A stretch of 43,048 nt of DNA, taken from the IMG/VR virus record IMGVR_UViG_3300032157_000023, positions 1 to 43,048 of that record, one strand, 5' to 3'. A program made the translations under genes and the position numbers. Shown here in pieces: positions 30,950 through 37,980 of the stretch. Source of the stretch: a virus. Under the pieces are notes generated by a model, which ran no database searches, was not told the origin of the DNA, and saw nothing but the letters and a program-made list of their open reading frames with translations. Position 1 is the first letter of the stretch, and every line of letters starts with the position of its first letter.

Positions 30950-31611
30950 GGCGCCACCTGCTCCCATGTGACCCGCACGACGCATTCGTCACCGAGCGTG
31001 CTTTCGAACTCGCACCACGGCGAAGGATCGCCGGGCTCGCACTTGGCACAGTCGACGGCGCGTTCCTTCTGCACCGCTTGAAACGTCTGGCTCGGGGCGC
31101 AACCGGTGGGCGCGATCTGCGAGACGAGGTAGAGCCCATCGAGCACGCACACGGGTGCGGGCTCTTCGGTGACGTCGATCTCTGGCGCGGGCGCGTCGAC
31201 CGCTGCGCCGCAGCCGGCGAGCAGAACGATCATCGTGTATAACCAGCCGCGCCCCCGCATGACGACCTCCTGGGTTAGAAACGTCCCGCGCTCGAAGGCG
31301 TCGAGCGTTGCTCGAACACACGCCTGTGCGTCGCGGGTTTGAATCGGCATCTCGTCGAGCGGCACGCAGTGGCTCAGGTGCCAGCTTCCGCGCCATGCCC
31401 AGTCGCCGGGATGCAGCGGGCCGCCGAAGTCGTCGCAGTTGACGACCTCATCCGAGAACTCGTCTGCGCCGAGCGCGCGCCGGATCTCGCCGGTGGCGTA
31501 GCGGTACTTTTCGGCCGTCGAGTCGTGGTCCTCGTACTCGGCGGGGTGCGCGACGTGGAGCATCTCCACCTCGTCGCCGTCGACGCTCGCGTTGTAGAGC
31601 GTGTACATCAC
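30946..31611 (-). CDS. Soluble acidic protein joined in frame to a lipoprotein
   Basis: This is a continuous 221-codon frame. Residues 1-117 form a soluble acidic domain (GEIRRALGADEFSDEVV, GDWAWRGSWHLSHCV). Residue 118 is Met, preceded by a perfect AGGAGG site (31269-31274), and begins MRGRGWLYTMIVLLAGC, a complete lipoprotein signal. The 104-residue product from 31260 would be a separate lipoprotein with an acidic linker and eight Cys. Either two genes have fused by loss of a stop, or two products are made from one frame. A signal peptide in the middle of a protein would not work as a secretion signal. Confidence 0.7.
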   Translation of the reverse strand: MMYTLYNASVDGDEVEMLHVAHPAEYEDHDSTAEKYRYATGEIRRALGADEFSDEVVNCDDFGGPLHPGDWAWRGSWHLSHCVPLDEMPIQTRDAQACVRATLDAFERGTFLTQEVVMRGRGWLYTMIVLLAGCGAAVDAPAPEIDVTEEPAPVCVLDGLYLVSQIAPTGCAPSQTFQAVQKERAVDCAKCEPGDPSPWCEFESTLGDECVVRVTWEQVAP

Positions 31612-31895
31612 GCCACCTCCACGCGCGCTACCGCGCCGAAGCCGTGGAACACCGGCGGGCGCACACGCGCCTTCAGCTGATCGGGGCTATCGCTGAGCCC
31701 GTAGTCCGCGATCACCTCCGCGCAGAGCTGACGGAGCTCAGCATCGGTGAGACCCTGCGCGCGGGTGCGCAGGTAGGTGACGGCCTGGTCGAGGTCGCCT
31801 GCTGCCGCGCGGGCGCCGTCGGCGAGTCTGCCGTGTTCCGCGCAGAAGATGTCGCCGGCAACCGGCGTCTTGTCGCACCAGCCGCAGCGGTTCAA
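31608..31895 (-). CDS. Small zinc-knuckle protein
   Basis: This 95-residue protein begins MNRCGWCDKTPVAGDIFC, with CxxC then CxxH (FCAEH), a likely zinc site. A helical second half follows (DLDQAVTYLRTRAQGL, LRQLCAEVIADYGL). Coupled by ATGA on both sides. The gene at 35614 has the same CxxC..CxxH layout. Confidence 0.65.
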   Translation of the reverse strand: MNRCGWCDKTPVAGDIFCAEHGRLADGARAAAGDLDQAVTYLRTRAQGLTDAELRQLCAEVIADYGLSDSPDQLKARVRPPVFHGFGAVARVEVA

Positions 31896-32152
31896 AGGCC
31901 CTCCTTCGGACCGCGAACGTCCAGGTCGAGGATCGTCAGCTTCAGAGCGCTGTAGGCGTCAGCTTGGCCGGCGGCGCTGGTTTGGCGGCGGTAGACGTAC
32001 GTCAGCGCCCGCCGCTCGACGCGCTCGAGGTACTCAAGCCGAGCCCGGATGGCCCTCAGATCGCCGTAGTCCAGGACGATGCACGGCTCGCCATCTGGCA
32101 GGGTGTGGGCACAGGCCTCGTGGAGCTTCTCGATCGGCGAGGGGTGCTTCAC
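31892..32152 (-). CDS. Small hypothetical protein
   Basis: This protein has 86 residues from GTG 32152, fixed by GTGA overlap with the HNH stop. KHPSPIEKLHEACAHTL is followed by a helical charged stretch (YGDLRAIRARLEYLERVE). No known domain. Confidence 0.6.
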   Translation of the reverse strand: MKHPSPIEKLHEACAHTLPDGEPCIVLDYGDLRAIRARLEYLERVERRALTYVYRRQTSAAGQADAYSALKLTILDLDVRGPKEGL

Positions 32153-32631
32153 GACGCCACCTCCGCGCGGCACAGACCCTTTGCCAGACGGCGCGCGTGC
32201 TGCGACGTGATGCCGAAGCGCCTAGCGAGATCGACGCCGTCGCCGTGGCGAAGCGGGCCGTAAGCGCGCAGCTCCCGTACTTGAGCGTCGGTGAGCTTTG
32301 CCGTGGGAGCGTGCTCGCCGGTCGGAACGCGGCGGTTCTTCGCTTGCTCCGAGCGGGTTGCCCAGCGGCAGTTCCCGGGCTCGTAGCCGCGGTTGTTGTC
32401 GATGCGGTCGAGGGAGTGCTCCGGGCTCGGCTTGGGCCCCATGTCGCGCAGAAAGGTCTCGAAGCTTTCGAGCCAGGCCGGACAGACGGTGATGCCGCGT
32501 CCGCCGTACCGGCGGAACCACGCGTTGTGCGGGTTCAGGCAGCGCTGCTTCATGCTGCCCCAAGCGCGGTACTCCGGCGTCCGCAACTCGTCGCTGCGAG
32601 CGCAGCCGTGCTTGCTGGATCGGCGCCTCAC
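32149..32631 (-). CDS. HNH endonuclease of a second type with C-terminal HTH
   Basis: This protein has 160 residues from GTG 32631, overlapping the integrase stop (GTGA). The nuclease head differs from the other three: EYRAWGSMKQRCLNPH, RYGGRGITVCPAWLESFE, SLDRIDNNRGYEPGNCRWAT, RSEQAKNRR, the pattern of HNH/AP2-associated phage nucleases. The tail again has TAKLTDAQVRELR and a helix-turn-helix (DLARRFGITSQHARRLA), as in the paralogues. It sits immediately downstream of attP and the integrase stop. Confidence 0.85.
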   Translation of the reverse strand: MRRRSSKHGCARSDELRTPEYRAWGSMKQRCLNPHNAWFRRYGGRGITVCPAWLESFETFLRDMGPKPSPEHSLDRIDNNRGYEPGNCRWATRSEQAKNRRVPTGEHAPTAKLTDAQVRELRAYGPLRHGDGVDLARRFGITSQHARRLAKGLCRAEVAS

Positions 32632-34175
32632 GACGCACCTCTCGTGCGAGACAGCGCGCGCGAAAGTGGCGCTAAACATGCCGCCTGACCACCGCGGTCG
32701 ATGGCCCGGAGAGCGAGCGTTAGCCCGATCAGCTCCCCGTTAACCGTTTCCGATGACTGTTCGGAGGTCTCAGCCGTGTTTATGACGGCCGGCGACGGGT
32801 CGTAACCCGTCGTAATGGCTTGAATCTGATCGCGCGCCCGGCAGGATTCGAACCTGCGAACCTTCGGCTCCGGAGAGCGTTGACTATCTTGCGTAAGTCT
32901 CATCATTACCCCGCTGTTCCTCGTCATGACGACGTTTGGGTCGCTATTGATGACTTCCCTAACGGTCGTCGTCAGTGACTCTTTAGCTTGTATACTCGTC
33001 GTATACCCACCCGTCAAGCTCTCGACGTCGAAATTAGCGAGCGCGCCAGCGGGCGCCTCGAGCACTTCGGAACTCCTCCGGTAGCCCATGTGGGTGGGCA
33101 TGTCGGTGTGGCCCATCAGATCCATCATCGAGCCGACGGGCACCCCGGCGGCATGGCCCTGGATGACTGCGCGCCGGCGGAGGGAGTGGAAGTCCGCACG
33201 TCGGCTCGTGGCCGTGTCGACTTGCAGCGCGCACCGTCCGTCGGGCAGCGTCCGCTTGACGCCAGCGAGCTGAAAGGCGCGACGCAGCCGCTTGCTCCAG
33301 GTGTTGCCGCGCGCCTTGGCCTCGCCCTCTCGCTTGCCGCTGCGCACCGGGAAGATGGGCCCGTCCGGCGGGCAGCCGAGGTCGTGCCACCAGGACTCGA
33401 GAGCGCGCGCCACGTGCTGCGGCAGCGCCAGGGTTGACCAGCTGTCCGTCTTCGGCCGGTGGATGCGCGCGGTTAGCCACTGCAGCGTATCCACGTATTC
33501 CCACCGCCCAGCAAGCAGATCGCTCGTGCGCTGCCCGCCACCGTCGCGGCCGAACACGATCGCAACCCGGAGCTCTTTGTCCACGCGCGCGCAGGACACG
33601 ACCTTGGCGAGCTCGTGATCGGTGGGCACCGTGCGTGGCCGGCGGTCGACCTTGGCGTCCGAAGGTAGCTCCACCTTGGCGCGCGGGTTCTCCTTGAGCA
33701 CGCCGTCCCGCCACAGGCGCTTTAGGACGGTTGAGCAATCGTCGAGCACGTGCTTGATCGTTGAGCGGCTCTTGCCGGCAGCGACCATGGCCTCGAGCAC
33801 CTCATCGAGATGCGACGGCGAGATCGTGTCGACGCGCAGATGTCCCAGGTGAGGGAAGGCCCACTTTCCGACTCGGCGCAGGCGCTCGTCCCTGTGCTTG
33901 AGGCGCTGCGTTGCGACGATGCGCTGCGTTGCTTCGGCAAATGTCTCCACCGCCTTCGCAGCCACGGGCTCTGCCGGCCGCTCGCCGACACGAATCTGCT
34001 CGGCCTTACCGCGCGCAACGGGGACCATGTTGGTGCCGAGCGCGATGTGCTTGCGTACCCTGATACCGTCAACCACGAGCCAGCCGTGCCACGCCCATTG
34101 CTGCGTGGGCTCTAACCACTCGAGCGAACCTTTACCGTAGCCGAGCGGGATTCTCTTGGCGGCGCGCCTGGTCAT
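32628..34175 (-). CDS. int: Tyrosine integrase carrying attP in its own reading frame
   Basis: This 515-residue protein has an N-terminal arm/SAM-like core-binding domain (residues 1-190: DTISPSHLDEVLEAMVAAG, STIKHVLDDCSTVLKRLW) and a catalytic domain (about 190-370). The catalytic pattern includes Arg in ATSRRADFHSLRRR, His in LMGHTD and Tyr near residue 364 (THMGYRR), with an early Arg in FGRDGGGQRTSDLL. The enzyme joins attP to attB. After the Tyr, about 150 further residues follow, and codons about 434-448 are the 3' half of a tRNA-Arg gene, so recombination there would replace the last 70 or so residues. ATGA at 34175 links it to the RHH gene. Confidence 0.9.
   Translation of the reverse strand: MTRRAAKRIPLGYGKGSLEWLEPTQQWAWHGWLVVDGIRVRKHIALGTNMVPVARGKAEQIRVGERPAEPVAAKAVETFAEATQRIVATQRLKHRDERLRRVGKWAFPHLGHLRVDTISPSHLDEVLEAMVAAGKSRSTIKHVLDDCSTVLKRLWRDGVLKENPRAKVELPSDAKVDRRPRTVPTDHELAKVVSCARVDKELRVAIVFGRDGGGQRTSDLLAGRWEYVDTLQWLTARIHRPKTDSWSTLALPQHVARALESWWHDLGCPPDGPIFPVRSGKREGEAKARGNTWSKRLRRAFQLAGVKRTLPDGRCALQVDTATSRRADFHSLRRRAVIQGHAAGVPVGSMMDLMGHTDMPTHMGYRRSSEVLEAPAGALANFDVESLTGGYTTSIQAKESLTTTVREVINSDPNVVMTRNSGVMMRLTQDSQRSPEPKVRRFESCRARDQIQAITTGYDPSPAVINTAETSEQSSETVNGELIGLTLALRAIDRGGQAACLAPLSRALSRTRGAS
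32833..32875 (-). other. attP core: 3' half of a tRNA-Arg (CCG) gene
   Basis: On the minus strand the segment reads anticodon loop CTCCGGA (anticodon CCG), anticodon 3' stem GCCGA, variable region, T-stem/loop GCAGG-TTCGAAT-CCTGC, acceptor 3' strand CGGGCGC and a discriminator. The D-arm, acceptor 5' strand and anticodon 5' stem are absent. A lone tRNA 3' half next to an integrase is the usual attP of phages integrating into a tRNA gene, here restoring the host gene. It is unusual in lying inside the integrase ORF. The variable region has six bases, one more than usual. Confidence 0.82.
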
Positions 34176-34378
34176 CGCTTGCCCTTTTGCAGCTTCCTGT
34201 GTTCGGCCACGACGTGGCTCCTAACCCAGGCTGAGCCGTTCAGGTGGGCAGCCGCTGCGAGCTCGTTCAGCATGCGCAGTTCGTCTTCTGTGAACCGGAT
34301 GTGTTTCAGTTTTGTCTTGTTGATTGGAGGCTTGGCCTTCATGGCGCCGTAAGTATACATCGCGTCACACCCCGTCAA
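34172..34378 (-). CDS. Ribbon-helix-helix-type small regulator
   Basis: This protein has up to 68 residues (ATG 34378 by ATGA overlap; ATG 34342 is an alternative). The middle (KHIRFTEDELRMLNELAAAA, then SAWVRSHVVAEH) has the strand-helix-helix pattern of RHH/MobC-like DNA-binding proteins. Between excisionase-like gene and integrase it may act as a recombination directionality or control factor. Confidence 0.6.
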   Translation of the reverse strand: MTGCDAMYTYGAMKAKPPINKTKLKHIRFTEDELRMLNELAAAAHLNGSAWVRSHVVAEHRKLQKGKR

Positions 34379-34626
34379 TCAGTGATGTTTTGCTCGTGCC
34401 ACGCTTTGCAGTCCGCGAACACGAACCGGTGCCCCGGCTTTGTTGGCATGCCCAATTTCTTCCACCTATCAATAGTGGCAAGCGACACGCCGAAGCGTGC
34501 TGCCAGTTGCTTTCGCTTGAGCAGCAGCGGTTCCGGCTTGGCGCCACGTCCGGCCAATACTTTATCCACAACCCGCTCGAGCGTCTGCTCTAGCTCATCG
34601 AGAGGGACCACCACGACCTTCGTCAT
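34375..34626 (-). CDS. Excisionase-like HTH protein
   Basis: This protein has 83 residues from ATG 34626 (ATGA overlap). A helical N-terminus (LDELEQTLERVVDKVL) precedes a MerR/HTH_17-type winged helix: LKRKQLAARFGVSLATIDRW, KKLGMPTK, GHRFVFADCKAW. AlpA/Xis proteins have this form and bend attachment-site DNA to favour excision. Position just before the integrase supports the call. Confidence 0.75.
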   Translation of the reverse strand: MTKVVVVPLDELEQTLERVVDKVLAGRGAKPEPLLLKRKQLAARFGVSLATIDRWKKLGMPTKPGHRFVFADCKAWHEQNITD

Positions 34627-34985
34627 AACCAACCCCAGTCCCCCCGAAAGCAAACCCGGACTGTACCACCGTGCAACGCTTCGGGAAGGCCTTGCGAAAG
34701 AATCTCACGAAGCGCGCTTAAGACGCGACCTTGCGCTGCCGTTCGCGTCAACGCGAGGGCGACGTGCGCATTCGTAACGGTGTCTCGTCCCAACCTCCGC
34801 GCCTTCTCGAGCGCCGCCAGTTGCGCTACGTCCTCGTTGTTGAGCCACATGCACTGGTTGCCGCCCTCGATGGTACGCCGTGCAAGGTTCGCGCCGCTGA
34901 GCACTTTCAACATCGCGCGCTGAATAGCCGCACGCCGCGCTCGCCGCGCCTTCAGTTGTGTTGGTGTATGCTTGCGCGCCATCAC
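34623..34985 (-). CDS. Hypothetical basic/helical protein
   Basis: This protein has about 120 residues (GTG 34985 or ATG 34982). The first 30 are very basic (KARRARRAAIQRAM); the rest is helical (LNNEDVAQLAALEKARRL, VTNAHVALALTRTAAQGR). Overlaps at both ends. It may bind DNA. No family recognised. Confidence 0.6.
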   Translation of the reverse strand: MMARKHTPTQLKARRARRAAIQRAMLKVLSGANLARRTIEGGNQCMWLNNEDVAQLAALEKARRLGRDTVTNAHVALALTRTAAQGRVLSALREILSQGLPEALHGGTVRVCFRGDWGWL

Positions 34986-35617
34986 CCCACCTCCGTGGCC
35001 AGCGCCTGGCCGGCGCCACCCATGCGCCGATCAGCGCGCGCCAGGTTCTTCAGCGCCTTGGCTTCGCACTGCCGAGCTCGCTCGCGGGTGCGACCACCCA
35101 ACTTCTCAGCGACCTCAGAGAGCGTTGCCTCATGCCTACCGAAGCGCTCCTGCACCACGAACCGCAGCCGCGGGCTCAACGTGTTGAGCAGCGCCTGAAC
35201 GTTCTCCGCTATCTCGCTCTGGTGAATGGCCTCGACCGGATCGTCATCCACGCCGATGGTGTCGAGGATCGTACGGTCTTCGCCGTCAGCGTGAGTCAAC
35301 GGCGCGTCGAGGCTCAGCGTCGGCGGCGGTAACGGGATGCCGTCGCGCCGGTAACGCTCGTGCATGTTGCACGGGATGCGGATGTTGCGGCCGTGGTTCT
35401 GGGCCTCGCGGAGGATGGATTGCCAGACCCAGTAGGAAGCGTATGTCGAGAACGCGATGCCTCGCGACTCGTCGAACTTGTCCGCGGCTTTGAGCAAGCC
35501 GATGCTGCCGGCCTGGATCAGATCCTCGTATTCGAGCGCGCCCTTGCACCAAGCGAGGAACTTGCGCGCGGTGTGGTGTACGAGCCCTAGGTGTTGTGTT
35601 GGGTTGATGGTGTTCAT
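34982..35617 (-). CDS. Phage sigma70-family factor (regions 2 and 4)
   Basis: This protein has 211 residues from ATG 35617 (ATGA overlap). The longer ORF upstream is not supported. Region 2 is clear: LVHHTARKFLAWCKGALEYE, DLIQAGSIGLLKAADKFD, AFSTYASYWVWQSILREA and a basic RNIRIPCNMHER. Region 4 is LSPRLRFVVQERFGRHEATL, SEVAEKLGGRTRERARQCE, KALKNLAR. It should bind host core RNA polymerase and direct it to phage promoters. In a genome without its own polymerase it is the best candidate for turning on a later gene class. Confidence 0.85.
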   Translation of the reverse strand: MNTINPTQHLGLVHHTARKFLAWCKGALEYEDLIQAGSIGLLKAADKFDESRGIAFSTYASYWVWQSILREAQNHGRNIRIPCNMHERYRRDGIPLPPPTLSLDAPLTHADGEDRTILDTIGVDDDPVEAIHQSEIAENVQALLNTLSPRLRFVVQERFGRHEATLSEVAEKLGGRTRERARQCEAKALKNLARADRRMGGAGQALATEVG

Positions 35618-35868
35618 TGGTTCGCCTCGGGTTGGAAGACGCGACCCGACTCGATGTCGCGATGTCGGGCGCAAAGTGTGAGCGGGCGCGCGCCAGGAGT
35701 GCTGGCGTCGACGTACCGGACCTCGAGCGTGAGCGGATGCGCTACGACCCACGCGATCGGGTCGTTGCATCGGAGGCAGATCGCCACGTCGTTGACGAAA
35801 CGCATGACCTTCATGCGGCGCGCGAGAGCGAGCAGCTGTTCACCGGTGAGGGCTTCGAATTGGATCAC
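35614..35868 (-). CDS. Small zinc-knuckle protein
   Basis: This 84-residue protein has a CxxC near residue 32 (CLRCNDP) and a CxxH (LCARHRD) near residue 66, a treble-clef-like zinc site. N-terminal helix GEQLLALARRMKVMRF. It is flanked by ATGA overlaps with the initiator and sigma genes. A regulatory or replication accessory role is possible. Confidence 0.65.
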   Translation of the reverse strand: MIQFEALTGEQLLALARRMKVMRFVNDVAICLRCNDPIAWVVAHPLTLEVRYVDASTPGARPLTLCARHRDIESGRVFQPEANQ

Positions 35869-36785
35869 GCCGCCACACTCCCCAGGATCGGATCCGTCTC
35901 TCCACGGGAGAGCGCCATGAGTCGACGCCCGAAGCCCTCGTCGTTGTCCTTGGTGCTGCGCTGGTCAGGTAGGCCAGACTTGATGAAGAGCGCAGCGAGC
36001 TTCTCGAGGGGGAGGTTGTGCTGCTTGCAGAAGGCGCGATGCTTGGCGTTGGGTTCCCAGGTGGGGCCCGGCGCTTTGCCGCCGCGGGACGTCTGCGCCG
36101 CAGCGCGTGAGCGGTTCGAGATGGCCTTCTCGCGCGCGCGCTGCAGTAGCCAAGCATACAGGCGCTCGACGCCGTTGGGCGGCAACCCCTGGCCCCAGTA
36201 GTGCGCCCAGGTCGACTTTGCCTGATCGACGGGCGTGGCCTCGATGACTGCCTGCTCGAGGTAGTCCGCCGGCGGCTCCTCGCACGGCATCGAGTACGTG
36301 CGCGGCGTCGGCTCACGCCCCCCTGCACCCCCTGTTGGGGTTGGGAGTTGGGGTTGGGAGTTGGGAGTTGGGGTTGACGCCACTGAGTGGCCACTGAGTG
36401 GCGACTTTTTCTGACTTAAGGGAATTGGTTCAACCTCACCCTCAGGCGGTGGCGGAAGCTCGCTCGCGGGCTCTTTGTTATTTGGACGTTGGTGCTTGGC
36501 GAAGTTCCGGATGGCGCCGTACTTCCGACCGGCAACCACGTAGCAAGCGACCAGGCCCGCGCCTGCGAGCGCATCTAGCACCTCGGAGAAGTCGCCACTC
36601 CAGTAGGGGGCGATCTGACTCTTCAGCGGCAGAGGCTTCCACTCGAAGCGACCCTCGCGATCGGCGTGGCACCAGAGCCCCTGGAAGGCACGGAGGAGCG
36701 GCAAATGGGGGAAGGCTTGTTCGAGCATCCAGAACTCGTCGTCGATGAATAGATCGGGCTTCAGCTGGCGAATGCGTCCGCGCAC
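35865..36785 (-). CDS. Replication initiation protein (winged-helix, lambda O-like organisation)
   Basis: This protein has 306 residues from GTG 36785. Residues 1-105 form the winged helix common to phage initiators of the O/DnaD-type group: RIRQLKPDLFIDDEFWMLE, LRAFQGLWCHADREGRFEWK, PLKSQIAPYWSG, GLVACYVVAGRKYGAIRNFA, KHQRPNNKEP. A low-complexity Pro/Thr/Gln linker (about 130-155) is encoded by the iteron-like DNA. The C-terminal helices (YLEQAVIEATPVDQAK, KHRAFCKQHNLPLEKLAAL) could contact the host helicase loader. With no helicase, primase or polymerase in the genome, it probably recruits the host replisome. Confidence 0.8.
   Translation of the reverse strand: MRGRIRQLKPDLFIDDEFWMLEQAFPHLPLLRAFQGLWCHADREGRFEWKPLPLKSQIAPYWSGDFSEVLDALAGAGLVACYVVAGRKYGAIRNFAKHQRPNNKEPASELPPPPEGEVEPIPLSQKKSPLSGHSVASTPTPNSQPQLPTPTGGAGGREPTPRTYSMPCEEPPADYLEQAVIEATPVDQAKSTWAHYWGQGLPPNGVERLYAWLLQRAREKAISNRSRAAAQTSRGGKAPGPTWEPNAKHRAFCKQHNLPLEKLAALFIKSGLPDQRSTKDNDEGFGRRLMALSRGETDPILGSVAA
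36334..36430. other. Probable replication origin inside the initiator gene
   Basis: 36334-36376 holds overlapping copies of GTTGGGAGTTGGGG-type repeats (GTTGGG repeated five to six times). 36380-36401 holds two exact tandem copies of CCACTGAGTGG, each an inverted repeat around one base. Then 36403-36427 is the most A/T-rich stretch nearby (ACTTTTTCTGACTTAAGG). Iterons followed by an A/T-rich unwinding element inside the initiator gene is the lambda O/ori arrangement. The call is from DNA pattern; no direct proof. Confidence 0.65.
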
Positions 36786-36790
36786 AGGCG

Positions 36791-37363
36791 CTACCCCCCG
36801 AGGTCGACAATGTCCCTGAAGGATTCGTGTTTGCGAGACTTCGCCAGCACGCGCAGCGCGCGCGACTCGATCTGGCGAATGCGCTCACGGGAAAGACCCA
36901 ATTCCGTCGCGACCTCGTCCAACGTCTTTTCGTTGCCGTCGAACCCAAACCGCAGACGAACCACACGGGTCTCTTTTTTCGAAAGAAGCGCCATGGCCTC
37001 GTGCACCGCCACTCGATCCTCTTTTTCCTCAAGCAGGAGCGCAGCGTGCGCGGGTTCCCCGGTTAGTGCCTTGAGCTGGTAGCTATCCACCTTCAGGCTG
37101 CCCATCGTCTTACGAACACTAAGAACGTCCTCGGGGAAGAGTTCCTCGACCGGAACAGCGTGGTACTCCGCTAGCTTCAAGGCTATCGACGACCACCCTC
37201 TGGAGCCGCACGGTTTCTCGCGCATCGTCTCCAGTGCTGAATACTGAGAGCGGGCAATGCCCGCCGCATCAGCAAGAGCTGTGCTCGATAGCCCAAGCTC
37301 CTCTCTGCGTTCAACGAGTCGGTTGTTGCGGAGTCGTATGTCCACGCGAATGGTCTTCATCAT
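36791..37363 (-). CDS. XRE repressor-type HTH fused to sigma70 region 4
   Basis: This protein has 190 residues. Residues about 8-70 are a Cro/CI-type HTH (NNRLVERREELGLSSTALAD, AAGIARSQYSALETM, AEYHAVPVEELFPE). Residues about 125-180 are a clear sigma region 4 (LLSKKETRVVRLRFGFDG, KTLDEVATELGLSRERIRQI, ESRALRVLAKSR). Region 2, needed for -10 recognition, is absent, so it cannot act as a complete sigma factor. It may bind an operator and present a -35-reading module to RNA polymerase, as activator or appropriator. It is the second gene after the early operator region. Confidence 0.85.
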   Translation of the reverse strand: MMKTIRVDIRLRNNRLVERREELGLSSTALADAAGIARSQYSALETMREKPCGSRGWSSIALKLAEYHAVPVEELFPEDVLSVRKTMGSLKVDSYQLKALTGEPAHAALLLEEKEDRVAVHEAMALLSKKETRVVRLRFGFDGNEKTLDEVATELGLSRERIRQIESRALRVLAKSRKHESFRDIVDLGG

Positions 37364-37545
37364 CGCCCCCCTTCGGGCTGCGGCGGGGGCGGGAAACCAA
37401 GCTCGCGAGCGGCTTTGGCAATTCGAAGAACGGTTCCGTGGCGCGGCTTGTGCGGCGCCTTGTTGGGCTCATAAACGCGCGTAACTGTGCTGAGGCTACA
37501 GATCGCAGCCGCAGCAAGCTCGCGCACCTGCTGTGCGTTGAGCAT
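37360..37545 (-). CDS. Small HTH regulator (Cro-like candidate)
   Basis: This protein has 61 residues from ATG 37545 (GGGGAG six bases upstream). A helix-turn-helix reads LNAQQVRELAAAAICSLSTV, TRVYEPNKAPHKPRHGTVLR, IAKAARELGF. First gene after the operator/promoter region, overlapping the XRE-sigma4 gene. Size and place fit a Cro-like or small repressor, but no divergent partner gene exists. Confidence 0.7.
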   Translation of the reverse strand: MLNAQQVRELAAAAICSLSTVTRVYEPNKAPHKPRHGTVLRIAKAARELGFPPPPQPEGGR

Positions 37546-37564
37546 GATCACTCCCCGGCGCGCG

Positions 37565-37628
37565 TGGGTACTAAGCAGCGCCGTATGTCAAACCACTAAC
37601 AAGTGGTGATGCACGTTGTCCCACGTGC
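37565..37628 (-). promoter_or_regulatory. Early promoter with two operator-like palindromes
   Basis: On the minus strand, TTGACA (37591-37586) with TACCCA 15 bases on (37570-37565) is a -35 with a weak -10, 20 bases before the small HTH gene. Directly upstream lies ACCACT-AACA-AGTGGT (37592-37607), a perfect 6-bp inverted repeat whose CCACT/AGTGG arms also make up the origin palindromes. GCACGT-TGTCCC-ACGTGC (37611-37628) is a second perfect 6-bp inverted repeat. Confidence 0.55.
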
Positions 37629-37716
37629 AAAACTGCCACGCCAGACGCTGCCGTAGACGTGACGCCCAAAAACTCAATGGGCAGCTTTCACCTACACGCG
37701 CGCACAGGGACGAGGC

Positions 37717-37971
37717 TTACCGCGGCAGCACTTGCGTCAGACGCTTGTCGAGGCCTTCGAAGCGCGCTTGCTCGCGGCGAAAGTCGAGTTCGCGCTGCAG
37801 CGCGTCCTCGCGTTCCTTGAACGCTTTCGCGAGTTTCATCTCGCGCTCATCGGCAAGCTTCTCGGAGCGCAGCAGGATCACGATGGCCCCCACGACCACG
37901 ATGGCAGCGAAGAGCAGCGCTCCGCCGGCAGCCCACAGATAGGCTCTGGCTATCGAATTGGCCGCTTCCAC
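37717..37971 (-). CDS. Single-span membrane protein with coiled coil
   Basis: This 84-residue protein has an N-terminal amphipathic part, one membrane span at about 14-34 (AAGGALLFAAIVVVGAIVIL) and a highly charged coiled coil (KLADEREMKLAKAFKERE). No signal peptide. It heads the early minus-strand series, separated from the HTH gene by the 170-base control region. Possible roles are membrane-located regulation, exclusion or a spanin-like protein. Confidence 0.65.
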   Translation of the reverse strand: MEAANSIARAYLWAAGGALLFAAIVVVGAIVILLRSEKLADEREMKLAKAFKEREDALQRELDFRREQARFEGLDKRLTQVLPR

Positions 37972-37980
37972 GCAGCCAGC

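Noticed and set aside
32833-32875. A complete tRNA gene
   Set aside because: Only the 3' half is present; no D-arm, 5' acceptor strand or 5' anticodon stem can be found upstream.
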